Assembly (NCBI GenBank): GCA_036746315.1
Contig: DAIOEK010000008.1
Coordinates: 4,927-68,926 of the forward strand
Direction of reading: 5' to 3'
DNA length: 64,000 bases
Source: DAIOEK01 sp036746315
GTDB lineage: Bacteria > Chloroflexota > Anaerolineae > Anaerolineales > Anaerolineaceae
Positions within the stretch are counted from its first letter, which is position 1, and each line of letters starts with the position of its first letter. The translations under genes were made by a program, and so were the position numbers. A model generated the notes under the pieces. That model was not told the DNA's origin. It saw only the letters and a list, made by a program, of their open reading frames with translations, and made no database searches. Positions 7,536 through 16,098 of this stretch are shown here, one piece after another.

Positions 7536-9332
7536 TCAACTTTTTGCCGCTCGGATCACCCGCTCATGCACCTGCCTTAACAACTCCGCGTCCATCTTTT
7601 CCACCACCCGGTCATAGGTCAGGTACCCGTTGATCTCGATCTCCACATCGGTGGTCTCGGTATAGATGGCAGCCATCAGCCCGCGCGGGATCAGCGGCAT
7701 CAGCTCCTTCTCCAGCAGCTTCACGTAAGCCTCACTCAGCGCTTCCCGGCTGTCGTAAAAACGGTAACCGAATTTCTTCTGCGCATCCCACATATGCCCG
7801 GGGACCTTCAAACTGTAGCCGCCGAATTCGCTGATCACAAAGGCGCGCCCATCCGGTTTGGGGCGGAAGAGCCGCTTGAAGTAAATATGCCGGCTTTGGA
7901 AATCCCCGCCGCGCTGGTCGAACCAGCCCGAAGCGTGATCCACCAGCCGGGAGGGGTCGTACCCCTTCAGCCAGTCAGCCGTCTCGCGCGCATGGAACTG
8001 TCCCCAGCTTTCGTTGAAGGGCACCCATACCGCAATGCACGCGGCGTTGTAAAGGTGATCGACCATGCCCTGCAATTCGCTGCGGTACCCGGCGCGGTTG
8101 GCTTCATCTGCACGCCCAAAGCGCCTGAGATTGCGGGTGTCGTTGCGGTGGAAATCCATACTCAGGGCGAGGAAGGCGACCACCTCGCCGTCGATCAACC
8201 CGCCGTTGGGCATGTCCTGCCAGACGATCATTCCCAGCCGGTCACAGTGATAATACCAGCGCAGCGGCTCCACCTTGATGTGCTTGCGGATCATGTTGCA
8301 GCCGATCCGGCGGGTGTACTCGATGTCGAAGAGCATGGCTTCTTCATTGGGCGGAGTGTAAAGCCCGTCGGGGAAGTAGCCCTGGTCGAGCGGACCGTAG
8401 AGGAAGAGCGGTTCGCCGTTCAGGGTGAAGCGCGGGTGCCCCAGCTCGTCGGGCACCAGCCCGAAGGAGCGCATGGCGAAATAGCTTTTCACCTCGTCCA
8501 GGCGCCGTTCGCCCTGGTACAGGCTGAGGGTAAGATCGTAGAGGAAAGGGTCTGCCGGACACCAGGTGCGCGGATGCGGAATGTGCAGTTCAAGCGTATC
8601 TCCGGCGGGGGCATCGCCCCGGGCGATTTCGGCGCCATCCGTCCTGGCGCATGCGGCAAGATGCAGCCCGTCAGTGGAATCCGCGCCGCGCAGGTTCACC
8701 TCCACACGCAGAGTCTCGCCGGGCAGATCGGGGGTGATGCGCAGCGAAGCGATGCTGACCGCGGGCACGCCCTCCAGCCAGACCGTCTGCCAGATGCCTG
8801 AGATCGGAGTGTACCAGATGCCCTGTGGGTGGAGCACCTGCTTGCCGCGCTGCTGCATCTGCGTATCGGTCGGATCCCAGGCGGAGACGACCAGCTCGTT
8901 CTCCCCATCCCGCAGGTGCGGGGTGATGTCGAAGGTGAAGGGCAGGTATCCGCCGCGATGCTCGCCCAGGCGGGCGCCGTTCAGCAAGACCTCGCACAGG
9001 TAATCCACTGCGCCAAAGTGCAGCAGAACCCTGCCATCGGCGCCGGTCTTTTGCAGCAGGTTCGGGCGCGGGTCGGGCAGGGTGCGCCGGTACCATAGCT
9101 TGTCATCGGGCAGCAGTTCTTTCTGCACCCCTGATAGCAGCGACTCCACCGGGTACGGGACCAAAATCTCCCCGTCCCAGCTTTCCGGCTGCATACTGCT
9201 TTTAACGGTAATGGCATACTGCCAGGCGCCGTTGAGGTTGAGCCACGCCGGGCGTGCCATCTGCGGGCGGGGGTATTCGGGCAGGGGTATGGGCAGGGAT
9301 GGGCTCCAGGGCGTGTGCAGGGTTTCAGGCAT
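7536..9332 (-). CDS. glycoside hydrolase family 2
   Basis: Retaining glycosidase of the beta-galactosidase/beta-glucuronidase family. Start set at ATG 9332, which overlaps the GH127 stop as ATGA; about 598 residues. The order is a sugar-binding jelly-roll (WLNLNGAWQY near the start), an immunoglobulin-like domain, then a TIM barrel. The acid/base Glu is in VPFNESWGQFH (about residue 441) and the nucleophile Glu in VISEFGGYS (about 502), both intact. There is no signal peptide, so it should act inside the cell. Its operon with a sugar symporter and an arabinofuranosidase suggests it processes an imported arabinose-containing oligosaccharide; the exact linkage cannot be read. Confidence 0.93.
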   Translation of the reverse strand: MPETLHTPWSPSLPIPLPEYPRPQMARPAWLNLNGAWQYAITVKSSMQPESWDGEILVPYPVESLLSGVQKELLPDDKLWYRRTLPDPRPNLLQKTGADGRVLLHFGAVDYLCEVLLNGARLGEHRGGYLPFTFDITPHLRDGENELVVSAWDPTDTQMQQRGKQVLHPQGIWYTPISGIWQTVWLEGVPAVSIASLRITPDLPGETLRVEVNLRGADSTDGLHLAACARTDGAEIARGDAPAGDTLELHIPHPRTWCPADPFLYDLTLSLYQGERRLDEVKSYFAMRSFGLVPDELGHPRFTLNGEPLFLYGPLDQGYFPDGLYTPPNEEAMLFDIEYTRRIGCNMIRKHIKVEPLRWYYHCDRLGMIVWQDMPNGGLIDGEVVAFLALSMDFHRNDTRNLRRFGRADEANRAGYRSELQGMVDHLYNAACIAVWVPFNESWGQFHARETADWLKGYDPSRLVDHASGWFDQRGGDFQSRHIYFKRLFRPKPDGRAFVISEFGGYSLKVPGHMWDAQKKFGYRFYDSREALSEAYVKLLEKELMPLIPRGLMAAIYTETTDVEIEINGYLTYDRVVEKMDAELLRQVHERVIRAAKS

Positions 9333-11317
9333 CAGGCTTCCTTTCCGGTGTGGACCCACACCGTCATGTTCGATCTTCCCCGGTTGCCCCACAGGAAGTA
9401 GGGGATCAGTGTCAGCCTCTGTCCGTCGGCACTGCGGGCGGCGATCTTCACCACGCCATCCAGCAGATCGGGGTCGCTCTCTGCGGTGAATGTGTGGGAG
9501 TCGAGGCGGATGGTGAAAATATCCATCCCCGGGTTGTCGATACTTTCCAGGCAGTACACCAGTGGACCGCGTGTTATCGCTGCCTTACCGCGGTGTCCCT
9601 TGACCCTGGGGTGGGCGTGCAGTAAGCGGATGGACATCTCGAAGCGGGTTTCGACCACATCCCCCGCCCGAATGGGCTGTCCGAGTGGCAGGAAGGCTGC
9701 CATGCGCGGGTCATATCCACCGGCAGTCGGGGCATACTGCATCGTGGGCGGCGGGGCGATCGCCAGCGGCTTTCCGTTGATGGTAATGGTGTAGTTTTGC
9801 GCCCAGGATGGCAGTCGCAGCCGGAGCTGGAAGCTGTGCTGCTCGGTGTCCTGTGGGGTGACCTCCACCACGTGCAGGCGGGTGAAGCCCTCCCATGGCA
9901 GATGCGATTCGACCTCCAGGCGGATTGCCAGATTGCCGCCGCCTTCGGCCGGCAGGTTGATCACCTGCTGCGGGATGGTGATGTACTGGTGCAGGTTCAA
10001 CTGTCCGGGTCCGCTGGTGAAGAGATACTGCCCCAGGTTTGCCCAGGTGCGCGAAATGTTGGACGGGCAGCAGGGAATGGCGTACCAGGGTTGGCGGGTA
10101 ACCCCACCCCGGCAGGCAAGTGGGTTGTTATACAGGTAGCTGTCCCCACGCAATCCCATCCCCACGGCGGCGGCGTTGTAAAGCTGCCATTCGAACAGAT
10201 CACCGTATTGCGGTTTGTTGGTGAGTTTGCCCATTTCGGCGTTCCAGAACATGCTGCCCAGCGCAGCACAGGTTTCGGCGTAGGCGTATTCGGGGTCGAG
10301 TTCGTAATCGTTGCCAAAGCCCTCCAGGTCGGGCAGCGACCCGATGCCGCCGGTGACGTACATACGGCGCGTTACCATATGCTCCCAGGCACGTTCGAGC
10401 GGGGAAATCAGTGACTGGTCGCCGCTGATCTCTGCCAGCATGGCAGCTGCCGTCTCGAGATAGGCGAAACGTACCGAGTGTCCGACGGCGGAATGCTGCC
10501 GGCGGATGGGAACATGCTGCTGGAAATACTTGCCGCTGAGTGCGTTGGCATACCAGCGCAGGGTGGTGAACGGCGGTTTTTTTGCCTCGTTGTCGGGCGG
10601 CAGCTGGTAGGGGTGATGGTCGGGGTGCTCCTGCAAATAAGCCTGTTTCCGGTTTTGCACTTTCCGGGTGCGTCCCTCCACCTGAAGGAACTGACGGGCG
10701 ACGGAGAGCGCAAACCAGCGAGATCTGCCGCGCTGCTCGAGGAACTGGCGCGCCATCTCAAGGTAGGCAGTGTCTTCCGGTGTCACCCGATGCAGGCGCA
10801 GCAGGGCGATTTCGATCTCCTGGTGACCGGGGGTATGATATGCGCCTTTGCCGCGGAAATCCGCCACAATGCGGTCGGCAGCCTGGCGGGCGATCACCAG
10901 CAGATCGGTTTGCCCGCAGGCTTCGAAGCGCGTCACCGCGGCTTCGATCAGGTGCCCGTGGCAATATAGTTCGTGCTCGATCTGCAAGTTTTGCCAGCGC
11001 ACCCGGGGAAAGTGGATCTGGTTGTAGGTAAATATATATCCGTCCGGGCACTGAGTGCGACCGACCAGCCCGATGAAATCTTCCACCAGCCGGGAGAGGC
11101 TTGCATCCGGGGTGTCTCGCAGAATACGGCTGGCTGCCTCGAGCCACTTGTAGGCATCCGAATCGGCAAAGAACCACCCTTCACGAAAGCCCTGCGCTTC
11201 TCCGGCGGCGAGGCGAAAGTTGTGGATGCAGCCGGAATCTTCCAGTTGCTGCCACTGGTGAAAGATCGCCTGCCGGGCGTTGATCTCGCGGCGGTTGGTC
11301 CAGAAATCAGGCAGCAT
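9332..11317 (-). CDS. GH127 beta-L-arabinofuranosidase
   Basis: Releases L-arabinose from beta-linked arabinooligosaccharides, using a zinc-bound cysteine as nucleophile in the characterised Bifidobacterium enzyme HypBA1. The metal/catalytic set is intact: Glu348 and Cys350 in YAETCAALGS, and Cys416-Cys417 in IPCCPSNISR, almost the same numbering as in HypBA1. The start is taken at ATG 11317 (MLPDFWTNRREINAR), which overlaps the upstream transporter gene by 11 bp; about 661 residues. No signal peptide, so cytoplasmic. Overlaps at both ends mark it as the middle gene of a transporter-GH127-GH2 operon. The family (formerly DUF1680) also includes enzymes of other specificity, but context supports arabinose. 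Confidence 0.93.
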   Translation of the reverse strand: MLPDFWTNRREINARQAIFHQWQQLEDSGCIHNFRLAAGEAQGFREGWFFADSDAYKWLEAASRILRDTPDASLSRLVEDFIGLVGRTQCPDGYIFTYNQIHFPRVRWQNLQIEHELYCHGHLIEAAVTRFEACGQTDLLVIARQAADRIVADFRGKGAYHTPGHQEIEIALLRLHRVTPEDTAYLEMARQFLEQRGRSRWFALSVARQFLQVEGRTRKVQNRKQAYLQEHPDHHPYQLPPDNEAKKPPFTTLRWYANALSGKYFQQHVPIRRQHSAVGHSVRFAYLETAAAMLAEISGDQSLISPLERAWEHMVTRRMYVTGGIGSLPDLEGFGNDYELDPEYAYAETCAALGSMFWNAEMGKLTNKPQYGDLFEWQLYNAAAVGMGLRGDSYLYNNPLACRGGVTRQPWYAIPCCPSNISRTWANLGQYLFTSGPGQLNLHQYITIPQQVINLPAEGGGNLAIRLEVESHLPWEGFTRLHVVEVTPQDTEQHSFQLRLRLPSWAQNYTITINGKPLAIAPPPTMQYAPTAGGYDPRMAAFLPLGQPIRAGDVVETRFEMSIRLLHAHPRVKGHRGKAAITRGPLVYCLESIDNPGMDIFTIRLDSHTFTAESDPDLLDGVVKIAARSADGQRLTLIPYFLWGNRGRSNMTVWVHTGKEA

Positions 11318-12608
11318 GGTCCTGCACCGGCTGATTGTGTTTTCCACGCAAAAAGGCAAGCGGAATCAGTCCGAGCAGCGCGATCACCGAACCCACCTGG
11401 AAGATGATCGGCACGGGGATGAACCCTGCCTCGCCATTGACGATGGTCGGAATGCCGTAAGTCTGGATGAGCCAGGAGCCAATGGCGGGCCCGATCACCA
11501 TCGGAATGGCGATCCAAAAGATCATGCGGATGCCCAGGAATTTGCCGCGATTCTGTTCGGGAAGCAGGTCCTTTAACCAGGCGACCGAAGCGATGGATAC
11601 CGCCACCGAAAATGCCTGCCAGATGAAACCGGTGAGCGCCAGTAGCGGGAGCGTATTGACCAGCGAAAGTAGAATGCCGCCGATGGAGCTGGCCACAATG
11701 GCGATGGCGAGCATGGCTTTCTTGTTCCAGCGGTCGGCAAGGATGCCAAATGGGATGGCAACAATTGCCGAGCCAACCATCACTGCGCCGCCGATAATGC
11801 TGAATTCGCTCTTGGTGACACCAATATAATTTTCGAGGTAGACAATCATGTAAGGAAAGGAAACTTCCATGCCGGCGCTGGTGACCATGATGAAAAGCAG
11901 CAGAATGAACAATTCCCGATTGCTGCGCAGGGTGTCGAGGTTGAACAGGCTGGCAAACTCGGACCAGAAGGGCGGTCGGGTGGACTCCGTTTCCGGTTGC
12001 GGCGCATCATGCAGGAAATAGCCGGCGATCAAACCGGTGACCACCACAACGCCGCCGAGTACGTAGAAGAAGATGAAATATCCCACCGCGTCAATGAGCA
12101 TGCCCGCGGCGACCATGGCAACGATCTGGGCGATGAACACGCTGAGGTTGAGTACACCTTCCACTCTGCCGCGCTGGTCACTGGTGGCAATATCTGTCGT
12201 CCAGGCGTTGAAGGCGGCATCGTTGGCGGTGGAACCGAAGAAAGTCATCAGCGAGTCGGCGATCACCACCATCACCACTGCCAGACTGGTGACCTTGATA
12301 TAGGCAACCGTGGGGAAAAGAATGGTGGAAATGCCCCACAGGATATAGCCGAAGAGGATGAACGGACGGCGCCGTCCCCAGCGGGAACGGGTACGGTCAC
12401 TGAGGGTGCCCATCAGCAGGGTGGTCAGCGTGGCGGTGATGGCGCTGGCGGCGACCATCCAGGCTACCGGGCGCGGATCAGGCGTGATGGTATCGTATAC
12501 AAAAGTGTTGAACCAACTGTTCTCCACCGCCCAGGCAATCTGTCCGGTGGTGGCGAGGGCGATAATAATAACCCAGGTGGCAGGAGTGATACGGGAAATG
12601 GCTTTCAT
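11307..12608 (-). CDS. MFS sugar:cation symporter (GPH/SLC45-like)
   Basis: Twelve-helix secondary transporter. The motif GTLSDRTRSRWGRRRPFI in the loop between helices 2 and 3 is typical of the SLC45/GPH-like branch of sugar symporters. Start chosen at ATG 12608 with an AGAAAGGTG ribosome site upstream; about 433 residues. It is the first gene of the operon with GH127 and GH2, so its likely cargo is an arabinose-containing oligosaccharide (inference). A pair of near-identical repeats upstream may be the operator. Confidence 0.9.
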   Translation of the reverse strand: MKAISRITPATWVIIIALATTGQIAWAVENSWFNTFVYDTITPDPRPVAWMVAASAITATLTTLLMGTLSDRTRSRWGRRRPFILFGYILWGISTILFPTVAYIKVTSLAVVMVVIADSLMTFFGSTANDAAFNAWTTDIATSDQRGRVEGVLNLSVFIAQIVAMVAAGMLIDAVGYFIFFYVLGGVVVVTGLIAGYFLHDAPQPETESTRPPFWSEFASLFNLDTLRSNRELFILLLFIMVTSAGMEVSFPYMIVYLENYIGVTKSEFSIIGGAVMVGSAIVAIPFGILADRWNKKAMLAIAIVASSIGGILLSLVNTLPLLALTGFIWQAFSVAVSIASVAWLKDLLPEQNRGKFLGIRMIFWIAIPMVIGPAIGSWLIQTYGIPTIVNGEAGFIPVPIIFQVGSVIALLGLIPLAFLRGKHNQPVQDHAA

Positions 12609-12703
12609 GATCTGTGGGCACCTTTCTACAGGCGGATATGGGTTAATGATACAGGAAAATATTGCAGGCAGTATGATGTTGCCGTGCATGGAAGATTTGC
12701 GAG

Positions 12704-12768
12704 ATTATACAAAATGAGTGAATAATCCGATTATACGGGGGAAAATAAAATAAACGAATGATCCGATT
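12704..12768 (-). promoter_or_regulatory. putative promoter and paired operator repeats of the arabinoside operon
   Basis: Read on the - strand, 12709-12704 is a TATAAT -10 element, 95 bp before the symporter ATG. Two near-identical 13-mers, GAATAATCCGATT (12720-12732) and GAATGATCCGATT (12756-12768), are spaced 36 bp, with the first over the -35 position. Such a pair suits a dimeric sugar-responsive regulator. No regulator gene lies next to the operon in this window. Confidence 0.45.
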
Positions 12769-12787
12769 TTTTCAAGGAACATTTTAA

Positions 12788-13267
12788 ATGAGAATTATTT
12801 ATAAATCATTTCTATTAATATTCTTACTTTTTATAATCGCGGCATGCGCTGAGAACCAATCCGATATTTCCTCAGGGGTTCTTCAAAATAACCTGGAGAA
12901 ATGGCAGGAGATGGGAATTAAAGACTACAGAATAGAGGTGATGGCGGTAAATAGTATCTGGCATGCACAAAAAAATTCACTCACAGTGATGAATGGTTCT
13001 CCGACAGATTCTGATAGTGTTTGTTTTCCTGCTCCAATGGAAGTTGGAACATGCATCATAAATTCATTTAATGTACACGACTTTCAAGTAGAGGGATTAT
13101 TTGACAAAACGAAAGAAATGTTGGAAAGCGATGGATTTGTAAATACAAAAATAAAATATGATCCTGATTTTGGTTTTCCAGTTGAAATTTCTTATGATGA
13201 TCCGGCTGTTGCGGACGACGATTGGTCCTGGCAGGTGATTTCGTTTACTCAGATATCAGACAAGTAG
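12788..13267 (+). CDS. DUF6174-like lipoprotein
   Basis: 159 residues with a lipoprotein signal: MRIIYKSFLLIFLLFIIAAC, so Cys20 would be lipidated and the protein anchored outside the membrane. The body (NLEKWQEMGIKDYRIEV, then KIKYDPDFGFPVEISYDDP) resembles the DUF6174 family, small extracytoplasmic proteins of unknown function. Codon use is clearly more AT-rich than in the flanking operons, suggesting recent transfer. It has a CAAGGAAC ribosome site and stands alone, divergent from the arabinoside operon. Confidence 0.7.
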   Translation: MRIIYKSFLLIFLLFIIAACAENQSDISSGVLQNNLEKWQEMGIKDYRIEVMAVNSIWHAQKNSLTVMNGSPTDSDSVCFPAPMEVGTCIINSFNVHDFQVEGLFDKTKEMLESDGFVNTKIKYDPDFGFPVEISYDDPAVADDDWSWQVISFTQISDK

Positions 13268-13271
13268 ATTG

Positions 13272-13644
13272 TTGACGAAGTTAAGCGATCATCCCATCAA
13301 TCTGGCTTTGCGGTTTTTCCTTGAACTCGCCGCACTGGCGGCATATGCCCTGTGGGGGTGGAGGATGGGAGAAGGAGTATCCAGCTGACTGCTGGCAGCC
13401 GGTTTGCCGCTCATCATGGCTGCAATCTGGGGCACCTTCCGTGTTCCCAATGATCCTGGCAAAGCACCCATAGCGGTATCTGGCGCAGTCAGGTTGTTAT
13501 ACGAATTCCTCTTTTTTGTGGTGTCTGTTCCATCTTCCAAAAGCTGAAGAAAATATGTGGGCATGGGCTTTTACGGTGCTTTCGGTCCTGCATTACCTGA
13601 CTTCTGTGGATCGTATGACACGTTTAATGCATTATCGAGCTTAA
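13272..13644 (+). pseudogene. broken YrdB-like (DUF2568) membrane protein
   Basis: Reading from TTG 13272 gives NLALRFFLELAALAAYALWG, then an in-frame TGA after EGVSS (where the family normally has Trp). The same frame continues LLAAGLPLIMAAIWGTFRVP and LLYEFLFFVVSVPSSKS to a second TGA. After a frame change the sequence resumes from about 13554 as MWAWAFTVLSVLHYLTSVDR and ends at TAA 13644. The order of segments matches the four-helix YrdB/DUF2568 family over its whole length. With one nonsense codon and one frameshift the gene is probably dead; the stop-to-Trp change argues against a simple sequencing error. Confidence 0.7.
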
Positions 13645-13738
13645 TTCCCCTAAAAAATGGCAAATAGTTGCAGTACAATAGAACGGGTCGAGGTGAATAA
13701 TCATCAGCCCGATCATATATCATAGTTAAAGTTGAATC

Positions 13739-15370
13739 ATGCCGCGAAACAAAAATCTTGAAACCATTCTTAATCAACCGGAAGTAAAACAACAAGCAGC
13801 CCGTTCTGAGGTGGAAGAATACCTGAGTGTTAAACAACAACGCAGGTGGATCTTCCCCAGAGCCGCCCTGGTGGGGGCGGGCGCCGGACTGGTTGCACTG
13901 GCTTTCAGGGCCGGGCTGACGGGTCTGGACGCGCTTCGCAACCAAATCATTTTGGAGGCGAAATCCAGCCCGACAATGGGATGGGTCTTCCCGGTGTTGT
14001 TCGCGATGACGGGCGTGTTGATTTCCGTCTTCCTGGTAAAAAGATTTGCCCCTGAAACTTCCGGGAGCGGTATTCCGCACCTGGAGGCGGTACTTCACCG
14101 CCTGCGCAAACTGGATTGGAAAAGGGTACTGCCGGTGAAATTTTTTGCCGGTATCGCCGCCATCGGCGGCGGACTGGCGTTGGGGCGGGAAGGTCCAACC
14201 GTACAGATGGGTGGGGCGATCGGGGATGCGATTGCACGATTGCTCAAGGTCACCGAACGAGAACGGCTCACCCTTATCTCTGCCGGCGCCGGCGCGGGGT
14301 TGTCGGCTGCCTTTAATGCACCTCTTTCGGGTTTGATCTTTGTGTTGGAAGAGGTGCGGCGGGATTTTCAGCCGATTGTGTTTGGGGCAGCTTTTGTTGC
14401 CGCAGTAATTGCCGACATCATCGCCCGGGTAGGTTCGGGACCCTTCCCGGTTTTTGCTGTGCCCAGTTATCCGGTTCCGCCTCTGGCATCCCTGTTCGTT
14501 TTTGCCATCCTGGGTGTTGCGTCCGGCTTGCTGGGTGTCGTTTTCAACCGCAGCCTGCTGGGTGCACAACAGTTGCTTTCACGGATTCCCCAAAAGTGGT
14601 ACTTCCCCGTAATTGGGGCGGTGGGCGGTCTGGTGGGCTTGATTGGCTGGTTCAATCCGTTGTTGATCGGAAGCGGGCATTCTCTGGCTGAATACACATT
14701 GAAGGGTAATACAGCCCTGATGCTGATCCCGCTTTTTTTTGTGATCCGGCTGTTGCTCACTACAACCAACTATAGTACCGGCGCGGCAGGCGGTATTTTT
14801 GCGCCGTTGTTGGTTTTGGGTGCATTGCTGGGTCTGGGCGTGGGTGAGATTGCACACCAGATTGCTCCGCAGATTGTGCCCATTCCGGGAGTTTTTGCCG
14901 TGGTGGGGATGGCGGCATATTTCACTGCCATAGTTCGGGCGCCACTGACGGGTATTATGCTGATTGTGGAAATGACCGGAAATTACTCGCAAATGCTGCC
15001 GCTTTTGGTAAGCTGCTTTTCAGCGTACGTGGTGGCGGAATCGCTCAAAGATCTGCCGATCTATGAGGCGCTTCTGGAAAGAGACCTGAAACAGGCGGGG
15101 ATCACCAATGTATTGCAGGATCCGGCTGTGTTGGAGTTTACCATACAGATGGGCGCGCCGTTTGCAGGTCAACCCATCCGTTCATTGGGACTGCCGCCAG
15201 GCTGCATCATTATCCGCTGTACCGATGGAAAGCGTGAGTGGGTGCCCAAGGCGAATACCCGTCTGGAACCGCACATGCGCATCACCACGGTGGTTGCCCC
15301 GGAAGCTGCCGATGGAATGGAAATGCTGCGTAAAGGGTGTACAGCTGAACTTGGCCAATCTGCGACTTAA
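13739..15370 (+). CDS. ClC-family chloride channel/antiporter with C-terminal regulatory domain
   Basis: Integral membrane anion transporter. The ClC signatures are all present: GSGIPHLEAVL (about residues 108-118), GREGPTVQMGGAIGD (gating Glu at about 151), EEVRRDFQP near 204 (inner proton Glu position) and GMAAYFTAIVRAPLTG with the inner Tyr. After the membrane part, residues 450-543 form a soluble domain (FTIQMGAPFAGQPIRSLGL ... IIIRCTDGKREWVPKANTRL) resembling TrkA-C/RCK_C, as in several bacterial ClC proteins. Presence of both glutamates suggests a Cl-/H+ exchanger rather than a channel. It probably continues into the small membrane gene that follows. Confidence 0.94.
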   Translation: MPRNKNLETILNQPEVKQQAARSEVEEYLSVKQQRRWIFPRAALVGAGAGLVALAFRAGLTGLDALRNQIILEAKSSPTMGWVFPVLFAMTGVLISVFLVKRFAPETSGSGIPHLEAVLHRLRKLDWKRVLPVKFFAGIAAIGGGLALGREGPTVQMGGAIGDAIARLLKVTERERLTLISAGAGAGLSAAFNAPLSGLIFVLEEVRRDFQPIVFGAAFVAAVIADIIARVGSGPFPVFAVPSYPVPPLASLFVFAILGVASGLLGVVFNRSLLGAQQLLSRIPQKWYFPVIGAVGGLVGLIGWFNPLLIGSGHSLAEYTLKGNTALMLIPLFFVIRLLLTTTNYSTGAAGGIFAPLLVLGALLGLGVGEIAHQIAPQIVPIPGVFAVVGMAAYFTAIVRAPLTGIMLIVEMTGNYSQMLPLLVSCFSAYVVAESLKDLPIYEALLERDLKQAGITNVLQDPAVLEFTIQMGAPFAGQPIRSLGLPPGCIIIRCTDGKREWVPKANTRLEPHMRITTVVAPEAADGMEMLRKGCTAELGQSAT

Positions 15371-15397
15371 CAGGTAGAGATCAAGGTGGAGGGGAAA

Positions 15398-15751
15398 ATG
15401 AATATCATCTTGTGGGTGATTCAAGCAATTGTTGCCGTTAAATTGATCACGGTGGCCGTTACACATGGAATGCAGCAATCCCGCGAGGTGATGCAGACCG
15501 CCATCGAGAAAATGGGCGGCAATTCGCGCATGCTTTTATGGGGAGTGGCGATAGCCAGTCTGCTGGCTGCCATTGGCGTCCTTTTGCCGGTGCGGTTTGG
15601 TATGTATCCGCTGATCTATGCGGCGTTAATCCTGCTGGCATCCATCCCTTTTCACCTGCGCTGCCGCGAAAAGCCCAAAGTATTCGTCAGCCTGGTCCTC
15701 TTTTTACTGGTGGCGGCTGTGTTTTATGGGCGCTGGATCCTGTATTTATAA
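15398..15751 (+). CDS. DoxX-like small membrane protein
   Basis: About 117 residues. ATG 15398 is preferred over GTG 15386 because AGGTGGAGGGG forms the ribosome site just before it. Four hydrophobic helices fill the protein (IILWVIQAIVAVKLI; LLWGVAIASLLAAIGVLL; YPLIYAALILLASIPF; VFVSLVLFLLVAAVFYG), the layout of the DoxX family. The spacing of 27 bp after the ClC gene suggests co-transcription. Function unknown. Confidence 0.7.
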   Translation: MNIILWVIQAIVAVKLITVAVTHGMQQSREVMQTAIEKMGGNSRMLLWGVAIASLLAAIGVLLPVRFGMYPLIYAALILLASIPFHLRCREKPKVFVSLVLFLLVAAVFYGRWILYL

Positions 15752-16098
15752 TTGTTTCTGTTTCAGCTGATTGACTGCGGGCAATCGTATCTAAATTTAT
15801 TTTTCTAAACTGTTTTTCTCTCTTTCCCGATTAGGGAAGTCGGGGCGACGGGCAAAAGCTATTGTAAATCCAATAAAAAACAAGATGCAATCGCCCATGG
15901 GTTGACTGCGGGGCAAATTGGGTGCCTCAAAAACTATGGTATGATGATAAGTGACATCCCGACCATAGATTTTGTAAATACATACTGCGCCCATCAATCT
16001 CATAGAAGTAAATTTAATTTCACTATATTTTGCCCGGTTGGTTGCAGTGTCGTTGAACCAAACCGGCAGCCATTCCACAAAAAGGAGGTCAAGATAAT
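15752..16098. promoter_or_regulatory. intergenic region with probable promoter and structured leader of the asparagine-synthetase-like gene
   Basis: No gene seen in these 347 bp. A TTGGGT (15918-15923), 16-bp spacer and TATGAT (15940-15945) form a possible promoter, giving a leader of roughly 150 nt. The leader contains a hairpin, 16034-16043 pairing with 16056-16066 (CCGGTTGGTT with AACCAAACCGG, one bulge), ending 16 bp before a very strong ribosome site AAAGGAGGTC. No known riboswitch or T-box pattern recognised. Confidence 0.4.

Noticed and set aside
15771..15916. Near-repeat TTGACTGCGGGCAA at 15771 and again at 15902
   Set aside because: Only two short copies with one base difference and no further structure; chance or a remnant duplication cannot be told apart.
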